A stretch of DNA of 57,092 nucleotides from Alphaproteobacteria bacterium (GTDB lineage Bacteria > Pseudomonadota > Alphaproteobacteria > Micavibrionales > Micavibrionaceae), in contig JAUHVY010000001.1 of NCBI GenBank assembly GCA_030424975.1, positions 1 through 57,092 on the forward strand, read 5' to 3'. The notes beneath the pieces were generated by a model. That model did not search any database and was not told where the DNA came from. It saw nothing but the letters and a program-made list of their open reading frames with translations. Shown here piece after piece: positions 45,155 through 52,995 of this stretch. The number at the start of each line of letters is the position of its first letter. Within the stretch, counting starts at the first letter, position 1. Both the position numbers and the translations under genes were made by a program.

Positions 45155-46243
45155 ATGTTTAATGAAGCCGGGCGGCCAGTTGAGGGTCATGATGAATTTC
45201 CCGTTAACGGGGCTGGTGATACCGCCGAGAATGTAAAAGAGCGCGTTCAAAAGTTAGTCAATCATTGCGCAAAATACCAAACACCAAGTAATGCAAAAGC
45301 AACTTTCCAGATTTTAAACACGGTTGTTCCGTTTTTCGCTGTTTGTGCCGTGATGATTTATTGTTTTTCATCGCATTATTGGATCACTGCATTGTTAACA
45401 ATTCCCGCATCGGGCTTGTTAGTACGTCTGTTTATTATCCAACATGATTGTGGTCACGGGTCATTTTTCTCATCACGTAAATGGAATAACCTTGTCGGAC
45501 GTTTCATCAGTGTGTTGACTTGGACACCATATGATTTTTGGCGCAAAACCCATAACATGCATCATGCCAGTTCAGGGAATTTGGACAATCGCGGCTTTGG
45601 CGCCATTGAAACGATCACGTTAAAAGAATACGAAGCTTTGTCACCAAAATTGCAGCGTTTGTATCGATTATATCGAAACCCTTATATTATGTTGTTATTT
45701 GGGACACCGTTTTTTATTCTTGTTGGGCAACGTATTCCGTATGCCGAGCCGTTTCCGTTTTGTGAAGTCAAAAAACGCGTGGAGCCGCGTCAGATCAAAA
45801 AAAGTGTGATGGGGCTTAACCTTGGTTTGCTTCTGACATATGGCGCTCTGGGCCTGTTATTCGGCTTTATCCCTGTGCTTGCAACATATATACCGATTGT
45901 TATCGGTACCGCATGGATCGGCGGATGGTTGTTCTTTATACAGCACCAATTCGAAGATGCTTATTGGGAGGGGAAAGAGCAGTGGGACTATCACGAGGCT
46001 GCGGTTTTAGGTAGTTCCTTTTATGACTTACCACCTGTTATTCAATGGTTTACCGGGAATATCGGACTTCATCACATTCACCATCTGAATGCGAAGGTAC
46101 CCAATTATCGATTGCAGGAATGTATGGATGCCAATGAAGATTTACAAACCTTGAACCGCATAACATTTAGGGAAAGCTTCAAGTTTGCTCATTTGGCGAT
46201 GTGGGATGAAGATCAAAAAAAGATGATAAAGTTTGCAGAATAA
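45155..46243 (+). CDS. Fatty acid desaturase (membrane, di-iron)
   Basis: 362 aa with several membrane segments. The three histidine boxes are present: HDCGHGS, HNMHH, and HHIHH, the di-iron ligands of membrane desaturases. The layout (HDCGH ... WRKTHNMHH ... NIGLHHIHH) resembles bacterial and cyanobacterial delta-12/omega-6 types. It would introduce a double bond in membrane acyl chains, typically in response to cold. A 75-bp spacer separates it from the bufferin-like precursor. Confidence 0.93.
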   Translation: MFNEAGRPVEGHDEFPVNGAGDTAENVKERVQKLVNHCAKYQTPSNAKATFQILNTVVPFFAVCAVMIYCFSSHYWITALLTIPASGLLVRLFIIQHDCGHGSFFSSRKWNNLVGRFISVLTWTPYDFWRKTHNMHHASSGNLDNRGFGAIETITLKEYEALSPKLQRLYRLYRNPYIMLLFGTPFFILVGQRIPYAEPFPFCEVKKRVEPRQIKKSVMGLNLGLLLTYGALGLLFGFIPVLATYIPIVIGTAWIGGWLFFIQHQFEDAYWEGKEQWDYHEAAVLGSSFYDLPPVIQWFTGNIGLHHIHHLNAKVPNYRLQECMDANEDLQTLNRITFRESFKFAHLAMWDEDQKKMIKFAE

Positions 46244-46251
46244 TTTTTTTT

Positions 46252-46276
46252 GTAACGTATTTTTTTATCCTACGAA
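46252..46276 (+). promoter_or_regulatory. Candidate ECF promoter of the bufferin-like locus
   Basis: GTAAC at 46252-46256 and CGAA at 46273-46276 are separated by 16 bp. From memory, Caulobacter SigF, an ECF factor that controls bufferin-type operons, uses a -35 GTAAC and -10 CGAA at this spacing. The resemblance is inference. No sigma-70 pair is better. Confidence 0.45.
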
Positions 46277-46318
46277 TGAGGATGTAACATTCTACATTTA
46301 ATTTTTAAGGATCATAAA

Positions 46319-46630
46319 ATGGAAAAAACAAAAAACAAGAGAATCGCAACAGTTGCTTTGGCCGGTATGTTGGCTATGGGGGCATTCTCTGCGGCACCTG
46401 CATTTGCCGGTAATCACGGAAATAGCTGTAGCGCGGCCGGCTGTGCCAAGAAATGTGAAAAGAAATGCGATAAAAACGGCTGCAAAGGCGCGAATTCTTG
46501 TAAAGGTAAAAATTCTTGCAAAGGTGCGAATTCATGCAAAGGTAAAAATGCATGTAAAGGCGCGAACTCTTGCAAGGCGAAAAATGCATGTAAGAGCGGC
46601 CACAACGACAACAGCCGTTACAACGACTAA
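46319..46630 (+). CDS. Bufferin-like RiPP precursor peptide (Cys-repeat, secreted)
   Basis: 103 aa. A signal peptide (residues 1-30, ending APAFA) is followed by a 73-residue mature region with 11 cysteines. Cysteines 55, 61, 67, 73, 79, 85 and 91 are each six residues apart in repeats of CKGANS, CKGKNS, CKGANS, CKGKNA, CKGANS and CKAKNA. This matches my recollection of BufA2-type precursors (NACKGQNACKG-style), whose cysteines are converted by a DUF692 enzyme to thiooxazoles that bind copper. The signal peptide fits cytosolic modification followed by export. A ribosome-binding site (AAGGATCATAAA) precedes the ATG. The enzyme gene follows 12 bp downstream. The underlying DNA is a 36-bp-type tandem repeat (46481-46594). 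Confidence 0.88.
   Translation: MEKTKNKRIATVALAGMLAMGAFSAAPAFAGNHGNSCSAAGCAKKCEKKCDKNGCKGANSCKGKNSCKGANSCKGKNACKGANSCKAKNACKSGHNDNSRYND
46481..46594 (+). repeat. Short tandem repeat encoding the Cys ladder of the precursor
   Basis: An 18-bp unit (Cys-Lys-x-x-Asn-x) repeats six times; alternating CKGANS and CKGKN[SA] pairs make a 36-bp higher-order repeat. Codon variation (TGC/TGT, AAT/AAC) shows the copies are not recent perfect duplications. Confidence 0.85.
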
Positions 46631-46642
46631 GTTTTTTATCAG

Positions 46643-48301
46643 ATGGAAAAACAACATTTTCCAAAATTGGGATATGGGCTCGGATTTCGTCCGGCCCATT
46701 TCTCACATATAAAAGAGCATAATCCTGATGTGGATTGGTTCGAAATTATCACGGAAAATTACATGGATACGGGGGGGAAGCCCCGCCGAATGTTGGATGA
46801 GCTGAAGGAGCGGTATCCGATTGTAATGCACGGCGTGTCATTGTCGATCGGCACGGTTGATCCGCTAAATTCCGAGTATTTACAGAAGTTAAAAGCCTTA
46901 GAGCAAGATGTGAAACCGCAATGGATTTCCGATCATTTATGCTGGACGGGGATTGCGCATAAAAACACACATGATTTGTTGCCCGTACCGTATACGGAAG
47001 AAGCGCTGGCCAATATTATTGAGCGCATAAAACGCGTGCAGGATTTTATGGGGCGCAGAATCGTTCTTGAAAACCCCTCGACCTATTTGGAATTTACCTC
47101 ATCCAGTATGAGCGAGTGGGAATTTATCGCCCGTATGGTTGAGGGATCTGGCTGCGGTTTATTGCTGGATGTGAATAATATTTACGTCAGTTGTTATAAC
47201 CACCGCTGGGATCCGAAAATATATATTGATGCCATGCCGCTTAACGATGTTGCGCAAATTCATTTGGCTGGGCATTGCAATAAGGGCACGCATATTATCG
47301 ACACCCATGATGATCATGTTTTGGATGAGGTCTGGACACTTTATGCATATGTGATCAACAAGGGCGGCGCGATGACGACCATGGTGGAATGGGATGATAA
47401 TATCCCTGATTTTCCTGTGGTGATGGAGGAATTAAACAAGGCGCGCCACTGGGCAACACAGGCGCAAGGGCCAACGCCGATGCCGCATTTCACAAATTAT
47501 CGTGACAATATGCGCCCGCCTGAAAATGCGCGTGAATATTCGCAGGAATTGGGCGATATGCAAAACGCGATTTTAAGTGCGGACGGCAGCATTATGGAGC
47601 CTGATTTACGCATTATTCCAAAACCTGATTTTTCACCGCAAGAGCAAATTCAAAGTTATATTGACGGCTATCGTTATCGTTTGTTTGATATTGTATATGA
47701 TGATTTCCCAGCCCTTCGCCACGCCATGGGCGATCAGGCGATCAATGATTTAATCGATGCCTATATTGAGGCTACGCCGTCAACGTCCTTTAATATTTGT
47801 CGTTACATCAATGATTTCCCCGCCTTTGTGCGCGAAAATGCTGATCCGTTTTGTTATGAATTGGCGGTCTTGGAAACGACGTTATCGCAGATTTTTGATG
47901 CGGAGGAAACCGAAGCCCTAACGCAGGAGGATATACAAGGCATTGATCCGGAAGGCTTTATGGCGCATAACTTGAACGGGCGCAAGGCATTGAAATTATT
48001 GGCATTTAGCTATCCCGTGAATGCGTATTACAATGCGTATTTAAATGATGAAAACCCATCATTACCGCAAAAATCACCGTCGTTTTTATGTGTGTTCAGG
48101 CATAATGATGAGATGTGGCGTCTTGATCTGGAGGAGCGTGAGCATCTGATTTTATCGTCGTTGTTTGCGGGGCTGCCGGTTGGCGAAGCGTTGGAGGCAG
48201 TGATTGGTGATGATGACGGCGCCGCGGAAGAAGTTATGTCACATGTCGGGCTGTGGTTTTCAAAATGGATGAATAACGGGTTGCTCGCGAAGGTTGCCTA
48301 A
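46643..48301 (+). CDS. DUF692 (MNIO) - DUF2063 fusion, bufferin-type modifying enzyme
   Basis: 552 aa. Residues ~5-285 are a DUF692/MNIO domain with all expected metal-ligand motifs: MHGVSLSIG (His63), SDHLCW (97-98), ENPSTY (Glu143), LDVNN (Asp176), IHLAGH (207, 211), DTHDD (220-223) and EWDDN (Glu249). Residues ~305-545 match DUF2063: YIDGYRYRLFDIVYDDFPALRHAMGDQAIN and the later FPAFVRENADPFCYELAVLE. In bufferin operons these are usually two proteins, BufB and BufC; here they are one chain. The MNIO domain should oxidise precursor cysteines using iron and O2. Spacing to the precursor is 12 bp with no obvious Shine-Dalgarno. No DoxX gene is nearby. Confidence 0.9.
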   Translation: MEKQHFPKLGYGLGFRPAHFSHIKEHNPDVDWFEIITENYMDTGGKPRRMLDELKERYPIVMHGVSLSIGTVDPLNSEYLQKLKALEQDVKPQWISDHLCWTGIAHKNTHDLLPVPYTEEALANIIERIKRVQDFMGRRIVLENPSTYLEFTSSSMSEWEFIARMVEGSGCGLLLDVNNIYVSCYNHRWDPKIYIDAMPLNDVAQIHLAGHCNKGTHIIDTHDDHVLDEVWTLYAYVINKGGAMTTMVEWDDNIPDFPVVMEELNKARHWATQAQGPTPMPHFTNYRDNMRPPENAREYSQELGDMQNAILSADGSIMEPDLRIIPKPDFSPQEQIQSYIDGYRYRLFDIVYDDFPALRHAMGDQAINDLIDAYIEATPSTSFNICRYINDFPAFVRENADPFCYELAVLETTLSQIFDAEETEALTQEDIQGIDPEGFMAHNLNGRKALKLLAFSYPVNAYYNAYLNDENPSLPQKSPSFLCVFRHNDEMWRLDLEEREHLILSSLFAGLPVGEALEAVIGDDDGAAEEVMSHVGLWFSKWMNNGLLAKVA

Positions 48302-48365
48302 AAATTTGCTTTTTATACATCTTTAATGCTATTTTTTGTGCAAATTTATAAAGGGCGAGGGGAAA

Positions 48366-48797
48366 ATGGGGTTAGAGAATATTCCGGTGATCGGCAAGAT
48401 TTTTAGCGCACTCAATGATCATGCAACGACCATGCATAATAAGCGTATTATTGAGGCATCAAAAGATATGGCGATGGATCAATTCTATTGGGTGGAAGAT
48501 GATGTGACGACGGCGCAAGAGGTGCTGTCAGAAGCCTATGCGATTTCCGCACGCACGCAAATTGAAAATGGCGAAACACCGACGATTGGGCAGCGTATTA
48601 CAGGTCCGGAATTAACAGGTATTCTAAAGGAAAACCATGATCTGGTGGATAAGCTTTATGCGCGTGACATGCAGTTAAATGATTTTCTGGCCTATAACAG
48701 TCTGCAGCCAAATCAGGTGTGCGCGATGCTTCAATCAACTTTGCCGGAGTTTTCATTACCGCAAGACTTTGGCGGGCAAGATTTTGCAAACGATTAA
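48366..48797 (+). CDS. Hypothetical soluble protein downstream of the bufferin-like locus
   Basis: 143 aa from the ATG behind AGGGCGAGGGG. Not recognised. Mostly helical and acidic, no signal peptide, single cysteine in NQVCAML. It lies 64 bp after the MNIO fusion and may be co-transcribed, making it a candidate accessory gene, but nothing in its sequence shows a link. Confidence 0.6.
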   Translation: MGLENIPVIGKIFSALNDHATTMHNKRIIEASKDMAMDQFYWVEDDVTTAQEVLSEAYAISARTQIENGETPTIGQRITGPELTGILKENHDLVDKLYARDMQLNDFLAYNSLQPNQVCAMLQSTLPEFSLPQDFGGQDFAND

Positions 48798-48805
48798 GTC
48801 TATGC

Positions 48806-50641
48806 TTACGCTTTCATTTCTTCGAGTTCGAGCCAGCGTAGTTCGGCCGTGTCGAGTTCGTCTTTGATTTCAGGCAGGCGGGTTGAGGCCTCCATAAACT
48901 TATCCGCGTCCTTTGTGTAAAGGTCAGGATCGTTTAGCAGTTCCTCCAGCGTGGCAACCTCTTTTTCCAATTTTGCAATTGTCTTGGGCAAAAGCTCAAG
49001 CTCTCTTTTATGCTTATAGCTAAAGGTGATTGGCTCTTTTGGTGCGCCATTATTCGATGCGGCACTATTTGATGCGCCTTTGGACGTAGAAGATGACGGG
49101 GCAGGAGGATTTTTCTGCTCTTCTTCCTGCGCCTTTTTAAACGCGATATAATCACTATAGCCGCCGATAATGCCTTCTACCTGTGCGTTGCCTTCAAAGG
49201 CCAATGTTTTCGTCACGATTTGATCAAGAAAATCACGATCATGCGATACGACGAATAATGTACCCTCATAGCTTTTCAAGACATTGGTCAGCATATCAAG
49301 CGTATCCATATCCAGATCGTTTGTCGGTTCATCAAGAATGAGCATTGAGCCCGGATTCGCCAAAACTTTTGCTAACATCAGTCGGTTTTTCTGTCCGCCC
49401 GAAAGGGTGGAAACGGCGCGCCACGCATCTTCGGGATCAAACAAGAAATCCTTGAGGTAGCCGCAAACATGGCGGGATTTCCCGCGCACATCCAAATAAT
49501 CTGATCCTTCGGGGCAGAGGTTATCTTTCAAAGATTTATCAATCTGCAGCATGGATCGTTTTTGATCAAAATAGCTGAAGGTCAGGTCACGCGACATTTT
49601 GAGCTTACCGCTATCGGGGGATTCCTCGCCCGTTAAGATACGTAAAAATGTGGTTTTACCCGCACCGTTTTTGCCCAAAATACCAATGCGGTCGCCTTTT
49701 TTGATCCGCATATTGAATTTCTCGAGGATTTTTTTATCACCGTAGCTTTTGTGAACATTGAAGAATTCCGCAACGTTCTTGGAGCTTTCCTCCGCCGTGA
49801 TAGGGGGCAGATCAATGGTGGATGTGACGCGGCGAAAGGCTTTTTGATCCCTTTCTAATTCGCGGCGCGCTTCGAAGGCCTCAGACTGTCTGCGGACATT
49901 GCGTTTAACGCGTGCTTTTACGCCTTTTTGTGCCCATGCGACCTCTTGTTCAACTTTTTTCGCGCGGTTATGCAGGGCGCGGCCTTCTTGCTCCAGCATT
50001 TCACGTGACCATTCTTCGAAATGAGCAAAGCCACGCGGCGCAGTGCGCAGCCTTCCGCGGTCTAGCCAGAAAACACGGTCTGTGGTGTTTGCAAGAAAAC
50101 GGCGGTCGTGTGAGACGATTAAAACGGCACCACGATAGGATTTTATATATCCTTCAAGCCATTCAATCAGTTCCAAATCCATGTGGTTTGTCGGCTCATC
50201 CAAAAGCAGGATGTCTGGCTCTTCGACCAGGGCCTTGGCCAAGGATGCGCGGCGAAGCTGTCCGCCCGAGAGGTCCTCCAGCTTGGCGTTGATATCAAGG
50301 TGTAGGGGGGCGATCACCATTTCGATGCGGTATTCAATATCCCATTCCTCAAGCGTATCGCTTAGGCCCTCAAAAACAAGCTCGCGCACTGTTTTTCCGG
50401 GGGTCGGTTCGATATTTTGCTGCATATATCCCGTTGTCGTGCCGGGGAAGAGGAAACGCTTTCCGTCATCAAGCTCGCGCTCGCCGGTAATCAAGTTCAT
50501 CAGCGTCGTTTTGCCCGCGCCGTTCTTTCCGACAAGCGCAATTTTCCTTCCACCATGAATGTGGAAGGTTAAATCTTCGAAAAACGGTTTGCCGGCGATC
50601 AGTACGGCGGCATCTTCTACACTAAGGACAAGATCAGACAT
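48806..50641 (-). CDS. uup: ABC-F ATPase, Uup-like
   Basis: 611 aa. Two ABC domains in tandem: first with Walker A KNGAGKTT, signature LSGGQLRRASL and LLDEPTNHMDLELIEWLE; second with Walker A KNGAGKTT, signature LSGGQKNRLML and LDEPTNDLD. A charged interdomain linker (rich in Arg/Gln) and a C-terminal coiled coil from about residue 545 match Uup, which binds DNA and ribosomes. No membrane segments, as in ABC-F. Confidence 0.93.
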   Translation of the reverse strand: MSDLVLSVEDAAVLIAGKPFFEDLTFHIHGGRKIALVGKNGAGKTTLMNLITGERELDDGKRFLFPGTTTGYMQQNIEPTPGKTVRELVFEGLSDTLEEWDIEYRIEMVIAPLHLDINAKLEDLSGGQLRRASLAKALVEEPDILLLDEPTNHMDLELIEWLEGYIKSYRGAVLIVSHDRRFLANTTDRVFWLDRGRLRTAPRGFAHFEEWSREMLEQEGRALHNRAKKVEQEVAWAQKGVKARVKRNVRRQSEAFEARRELERDQKAFRRVTSTIDLPPITAEESSKNVAEFFNVHKSYGDKKILEKFNMRIKKGDRIGILGKNGAGKTTFLRILTGEESPDSGKLKMSRDLTFSYFDQKRSMLQIDKSLKDNLCPEGSDYLDVRGKSRHVCGYLKDFLFDPEDAWRAVSTLSGGQKNRLMLAKVLANPGSMLILDEPTNDLDMDTLDMLTNVLKSYEGTLFVVSHDRDFLDQIVTKTLAFEGNAQVEGIIGGYSDYIAFKKAQEEEQKNPPAPSSSTSKGASNSAASNNGAPKEPITFSYKHKRELELLPKTIAKLEKEVATLEELLNDPDLYTKDADKFMEASTRLPEIKDELDTAELRWLELEEMKA

Positions 50642-50703
50642 GCGCCCTTATATAGCAGAGCCGCGCAAAAAATACAGAAATAAATGCGGTGGCGCACAAG
50701 GTT

Positions 50704-51153
50704 TTACATGATGCGCGATCCGACCAACCCGCCCGCGGCCGTTGCCAATGTGGTGGCGGTTTTCGGATTGTCGCGAATATATTGCTCTAATTCGTCAGGG
50801 TTAAGGAAGGTTAGGTTTTCCAACATTTCAGATAGCATTTCCTCAATCTCTCGTTTTTGAGCATTTTCTTTCTTACGCAAGTTCATCATAATCACATAAG
50901 ACACGCCGTAAACGATTACTGCAGAAAGGAGCAATATTCCGCCAAGCATTCCGGCAGCGACATCAGGGGTAAAATACATGAGCAGAAATAAGTGCCCGCC
51001 ATAAATCATGTATGCCATGCCAATAATACTCAGCATGATGGTGACGCTGTGGAAACCTATCTTCATTTTCATTTTGGTTTTAGAAAATTGGCTGTCGCCC
51101 ATGAGGCGGCCGGCAGCCAATGATCCGATAAGTGATAAGACAGATGCATTCAT
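50704..51153 (-). CDS. Two-segment membrane protein, holin/YqjE-like
   Basis: 149 aa from the ATG giving MNASVLSLIGSLAAGRLMG; a longer reading frame upstream is not used. Two hydrophobic segments (HSVTIMLSIIGMAYMIYGGHLFLLMYF and AAGMLGGILLLSAVIVYGVSYVIMM) are followed by a charged helix and a Gly-rich end. It lies next to a DUF883 gene, as YqjE (phage-holin-like family) lies next to YqjD in E. coli; assignment rests mainly on that context. Confidence 0.65.
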   Translation of the reverse strand: MNASVLSLIGSLAAGRLMGDSQFSKTKMKMKIGFHSVTIMLSIIGMAYMIYGGHLFLLMYFTPDVAAGMLGGILLLSAVIVYGVSYVIMMNLRKKENAQKREIEEMLSEMLENLTFLNPDELEQYIRDNPKTATTLATAAGGLVGSRIM

Positions 51154-51181
51154 CTTCTTTTCCTTAATCTTAACGTCGTTA

Positions 51182-51490
51182 TTATCTACGGCCAACAAGC
51201 ATGCTGAACACAAGACCTGAAGCGAAAGCTATGGCCACAGATTGTAGTGGCTTTTGTTTTACTTGACCCTCAAGGTTTTCAAGGTGCTCTTTACCGGTTT
51301 TCTGTAGTTCTGAAATTTGATCAGCAGCATTGTCTTTTAAACGTTTTGTCTGCTTCATACCGTCTTTTTTCAGGTGTTGAGTCAATTCAACGATATTGCT
51401 GCGTAGTGAAACGATATCTTCCTTGATCTCTTCGATTTCCGGATATGTTTGCGCTGTTTTAACAGTCGCTGGCGTTGTTGTTTTTGCCAT
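51182..51490 (-). CDS. DUF883/ElaB/YqjD-like membrane-anchored protein
   Basis: 102 aa. A charged helical N-terminal part (about residues 17-75, coiled-coil-like) ends in one C-terminal hydrophobic anchor (SVAIAFASGLVFSMLV) and GRR, the YqjD/ElaB layout. E. coli members bind ribosomes at the membrane in stationary phase. Its Shine-Dalgarno (AGCAGGAG) can be buried in a hairpin (51500-51547). Pairs with the downstream membrane protein, 28 bp away. Confidence 0.85.
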   Translation of the reverse strand: MAKTTTPATVKTAQTYPEIEEIKEDIVSLRSNIVELTQHLKKDGMKQTKRLKDNAADQISELQKTGKEHLENLEGQVKQKPLQSVAIAFASGLVFSMLVGRR

Positions 51491-51499
51491 GATTAATTC

Positions 51500-51547
51500 T
51501 CCTGCTATTTTGTTTGCTATTACACACTACAAACAGGAAAAGCAGGA
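51500..51547 (-). promoter_or_regulatory. Hairpin sequestering the ribosome-binding site of the DUF883 gene
   Basis: On the minus strand TCCTGCT ... TGTTTG ... CAAACA ... AGCAGGA form two perfect helices (7 and 6 bp) with an internal loop and a 13-nt terminal loop. The last strand, AGCAGGA, includes four of five bases of the AGGAG Shine-Dalgarno. No T-run follows, so it is not a terminator. Confidence 0.5.
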
Positions 51548-51563
51548 AAAGGTTCCATCAGTG

Positions 51564-52919
51564 TTATTTTGCAAAAACCTTATCGAGCGATGCGGCCTGC
51601 ATATCCTCGTAGAGCTTAAACTCGCTATTGACCTTTTGGCCCAAAGCGCTTTCAAACTCTTCTTGTGATGAGCTTACAAATTCATCAACGCGGGTTTTAT
51701 CTGATGCATTTGATGCGAAAATACCGGCTGCGGAAACAGGCAGGAAATCTTCGTATACAAGGGGGATGAAGTCGACGTAGCCATCACTGATGAGTTGTTC
51801 CAGATTATCACTCGGCAAGCCTCTTTCGGCCTTTTGCGTGCGATAGTATTGGAAATAGGCGAGGTCATTTTTTCGCATTTCATCGTAGCTTTCGGGGAAG
51901 CGTTCGAATTTTTGTTTCAATATATCCATATATTTCGATGCATTTGACCCGTCAGGTGCAGGTGTAATGGCGGCGCGAACTTCGTTCAAAATTTCATCAT
52001 ACAGGGCGCGTCCCTTACGGGTGAGGGCGGCACTACGTTGTTCGATTTCACCAAAGCGTGCTGTGTGCAGGCCTTCTTCGCCCTCGAAACTCACCTTTTC
52101 GGTGAGTGCCTTAAATGATGTTTGGCGGAGTAAAATAGGGCGGGTCGGAGGAGGACCCTCGACGACGTTCTTGGCGTTCATGCCGTGGCCGGGCATTTCC
52201 GCATGAATGGTGTCAATTTCCAATGTACGCGGTGTCAGGTGGTTGATATGCGGCCCCTTGAAGCACACAATGTCGGCTGCGCGCGGGTCTTCGGCTTTCA
52301 TGGCTTCGTAAAATGCCTTATCAACGGCGGCATCTTCATGCCATTTAAAGGTATATGTGGCTTCTTTGATGAATTCTTCTGTTTGGTCTTCGTTCAGGCC
52401 GTTCTGACTTTCTGCGATATCCACCAATTCATATAGGCGCGGCGTGAAAATATCACGCATGGCCAAAATATCTTCTGCGCGTTTGCGTAAAACCTCATCC
52501 TTAATCAACTCGCAACGCAGAAGCGATGTAAACACGCGAAACGGTGATTTTGACAGGCTTTCCTGATCCATGGCGCGAAAGGCCGTGGAGTGAACGGGGA
52601 CGTTGGCCTGTGTTAAATCATAATATGCCACCGGGTGCATGCCCATGACGCGAAAGACACGTGCCATCATTTTTAATTCTTTGGCACTGCCCAGACGGAT
52701 TGCGCCGTGACGTTCTTCGTTAATGCGATCAAGATTATCTGTGCGCGCCAATTTATCTTTCAGTGCGGGGTTTTGATCCAGTACTTTTTGGTTTGTTTTT
52801 GCCACCAGCTCCAACAGGTCACCATAGGCGGGAACCTCTGTTTTATACATGATCGACATAGCGCGCGAAAAGCGTGCGCGGATGTCATCGGAAGAAACAA
52901 AGCCGTTTTTTTCTGTCAT
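51564..52919 (-). CDS. DUF1338 family oxygenase, likely 2-oxoadipate dioxygenase/decarboxylase (HglS-like)
   Basis: 451 aa. ERHGAIRLGSAKELKMMARVFRVMGMHPVAYYDL, NVPVHSTAFRAM, KGPHINHLTPRTLEID and the RFGEIEQR motif are family landmarks; His71, one His in the PHINHL stretch and Glu in GEIEQR correspond to the vicinal-oxygen-chelate metal ligands (assignment from memory). HglS converts 2-oxoadipate to 2-hydroxyglutarate in lysine breakdown. The divergent neighbour is an ALDH7 that makes 2-aminoadipate, which strongly supports this role. Confidence 0.88.
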   Translation of the reverse strand: MTEKNGFVSSDDIRARFSRAMSIMYKTEVPAYGDLLELVAKTNQKVLDQNPALKDKLARTDNLDRINEERHGAIRLGSAKELKMMARVFRVMGMHPVAYYDLTQANVPVHSTAFRAMDQESLSKSPFRVFTSLLRCELIKDEVLRKRAEDILAMRDIFTPRLYELVDIAESQNGLNEDQTEEFIKEATYTFKWHEDAAVDKAFYEAMKAEDPRAADIVCFKGPHINHLTPRTLEIDTIHAEMPGHGMNAKNVVEGPPPTRPILLRQTSFKALTEKVSFEGEEGLHTARFGEIEQRSAALTRKGRALYDEILNEVRAAITPAPDGSNASKYMDILKQKFERFPESYDEMRKNDLAYFQYYRTQKAERGLPSDNLEQLISDGYVDFIPLVYEDFLPVSAAGIFASNASDKTRVDEFVSSSQEEFESALGQKVNSEFKLYEDMQAASLDKVFAK

Positions 52920-52995
52920 TTTAACCCCATTGATTTACAAATCTATGATACCATATCGGTTACATACCGCACAGTTTATAGGGGGAATTCCATCA

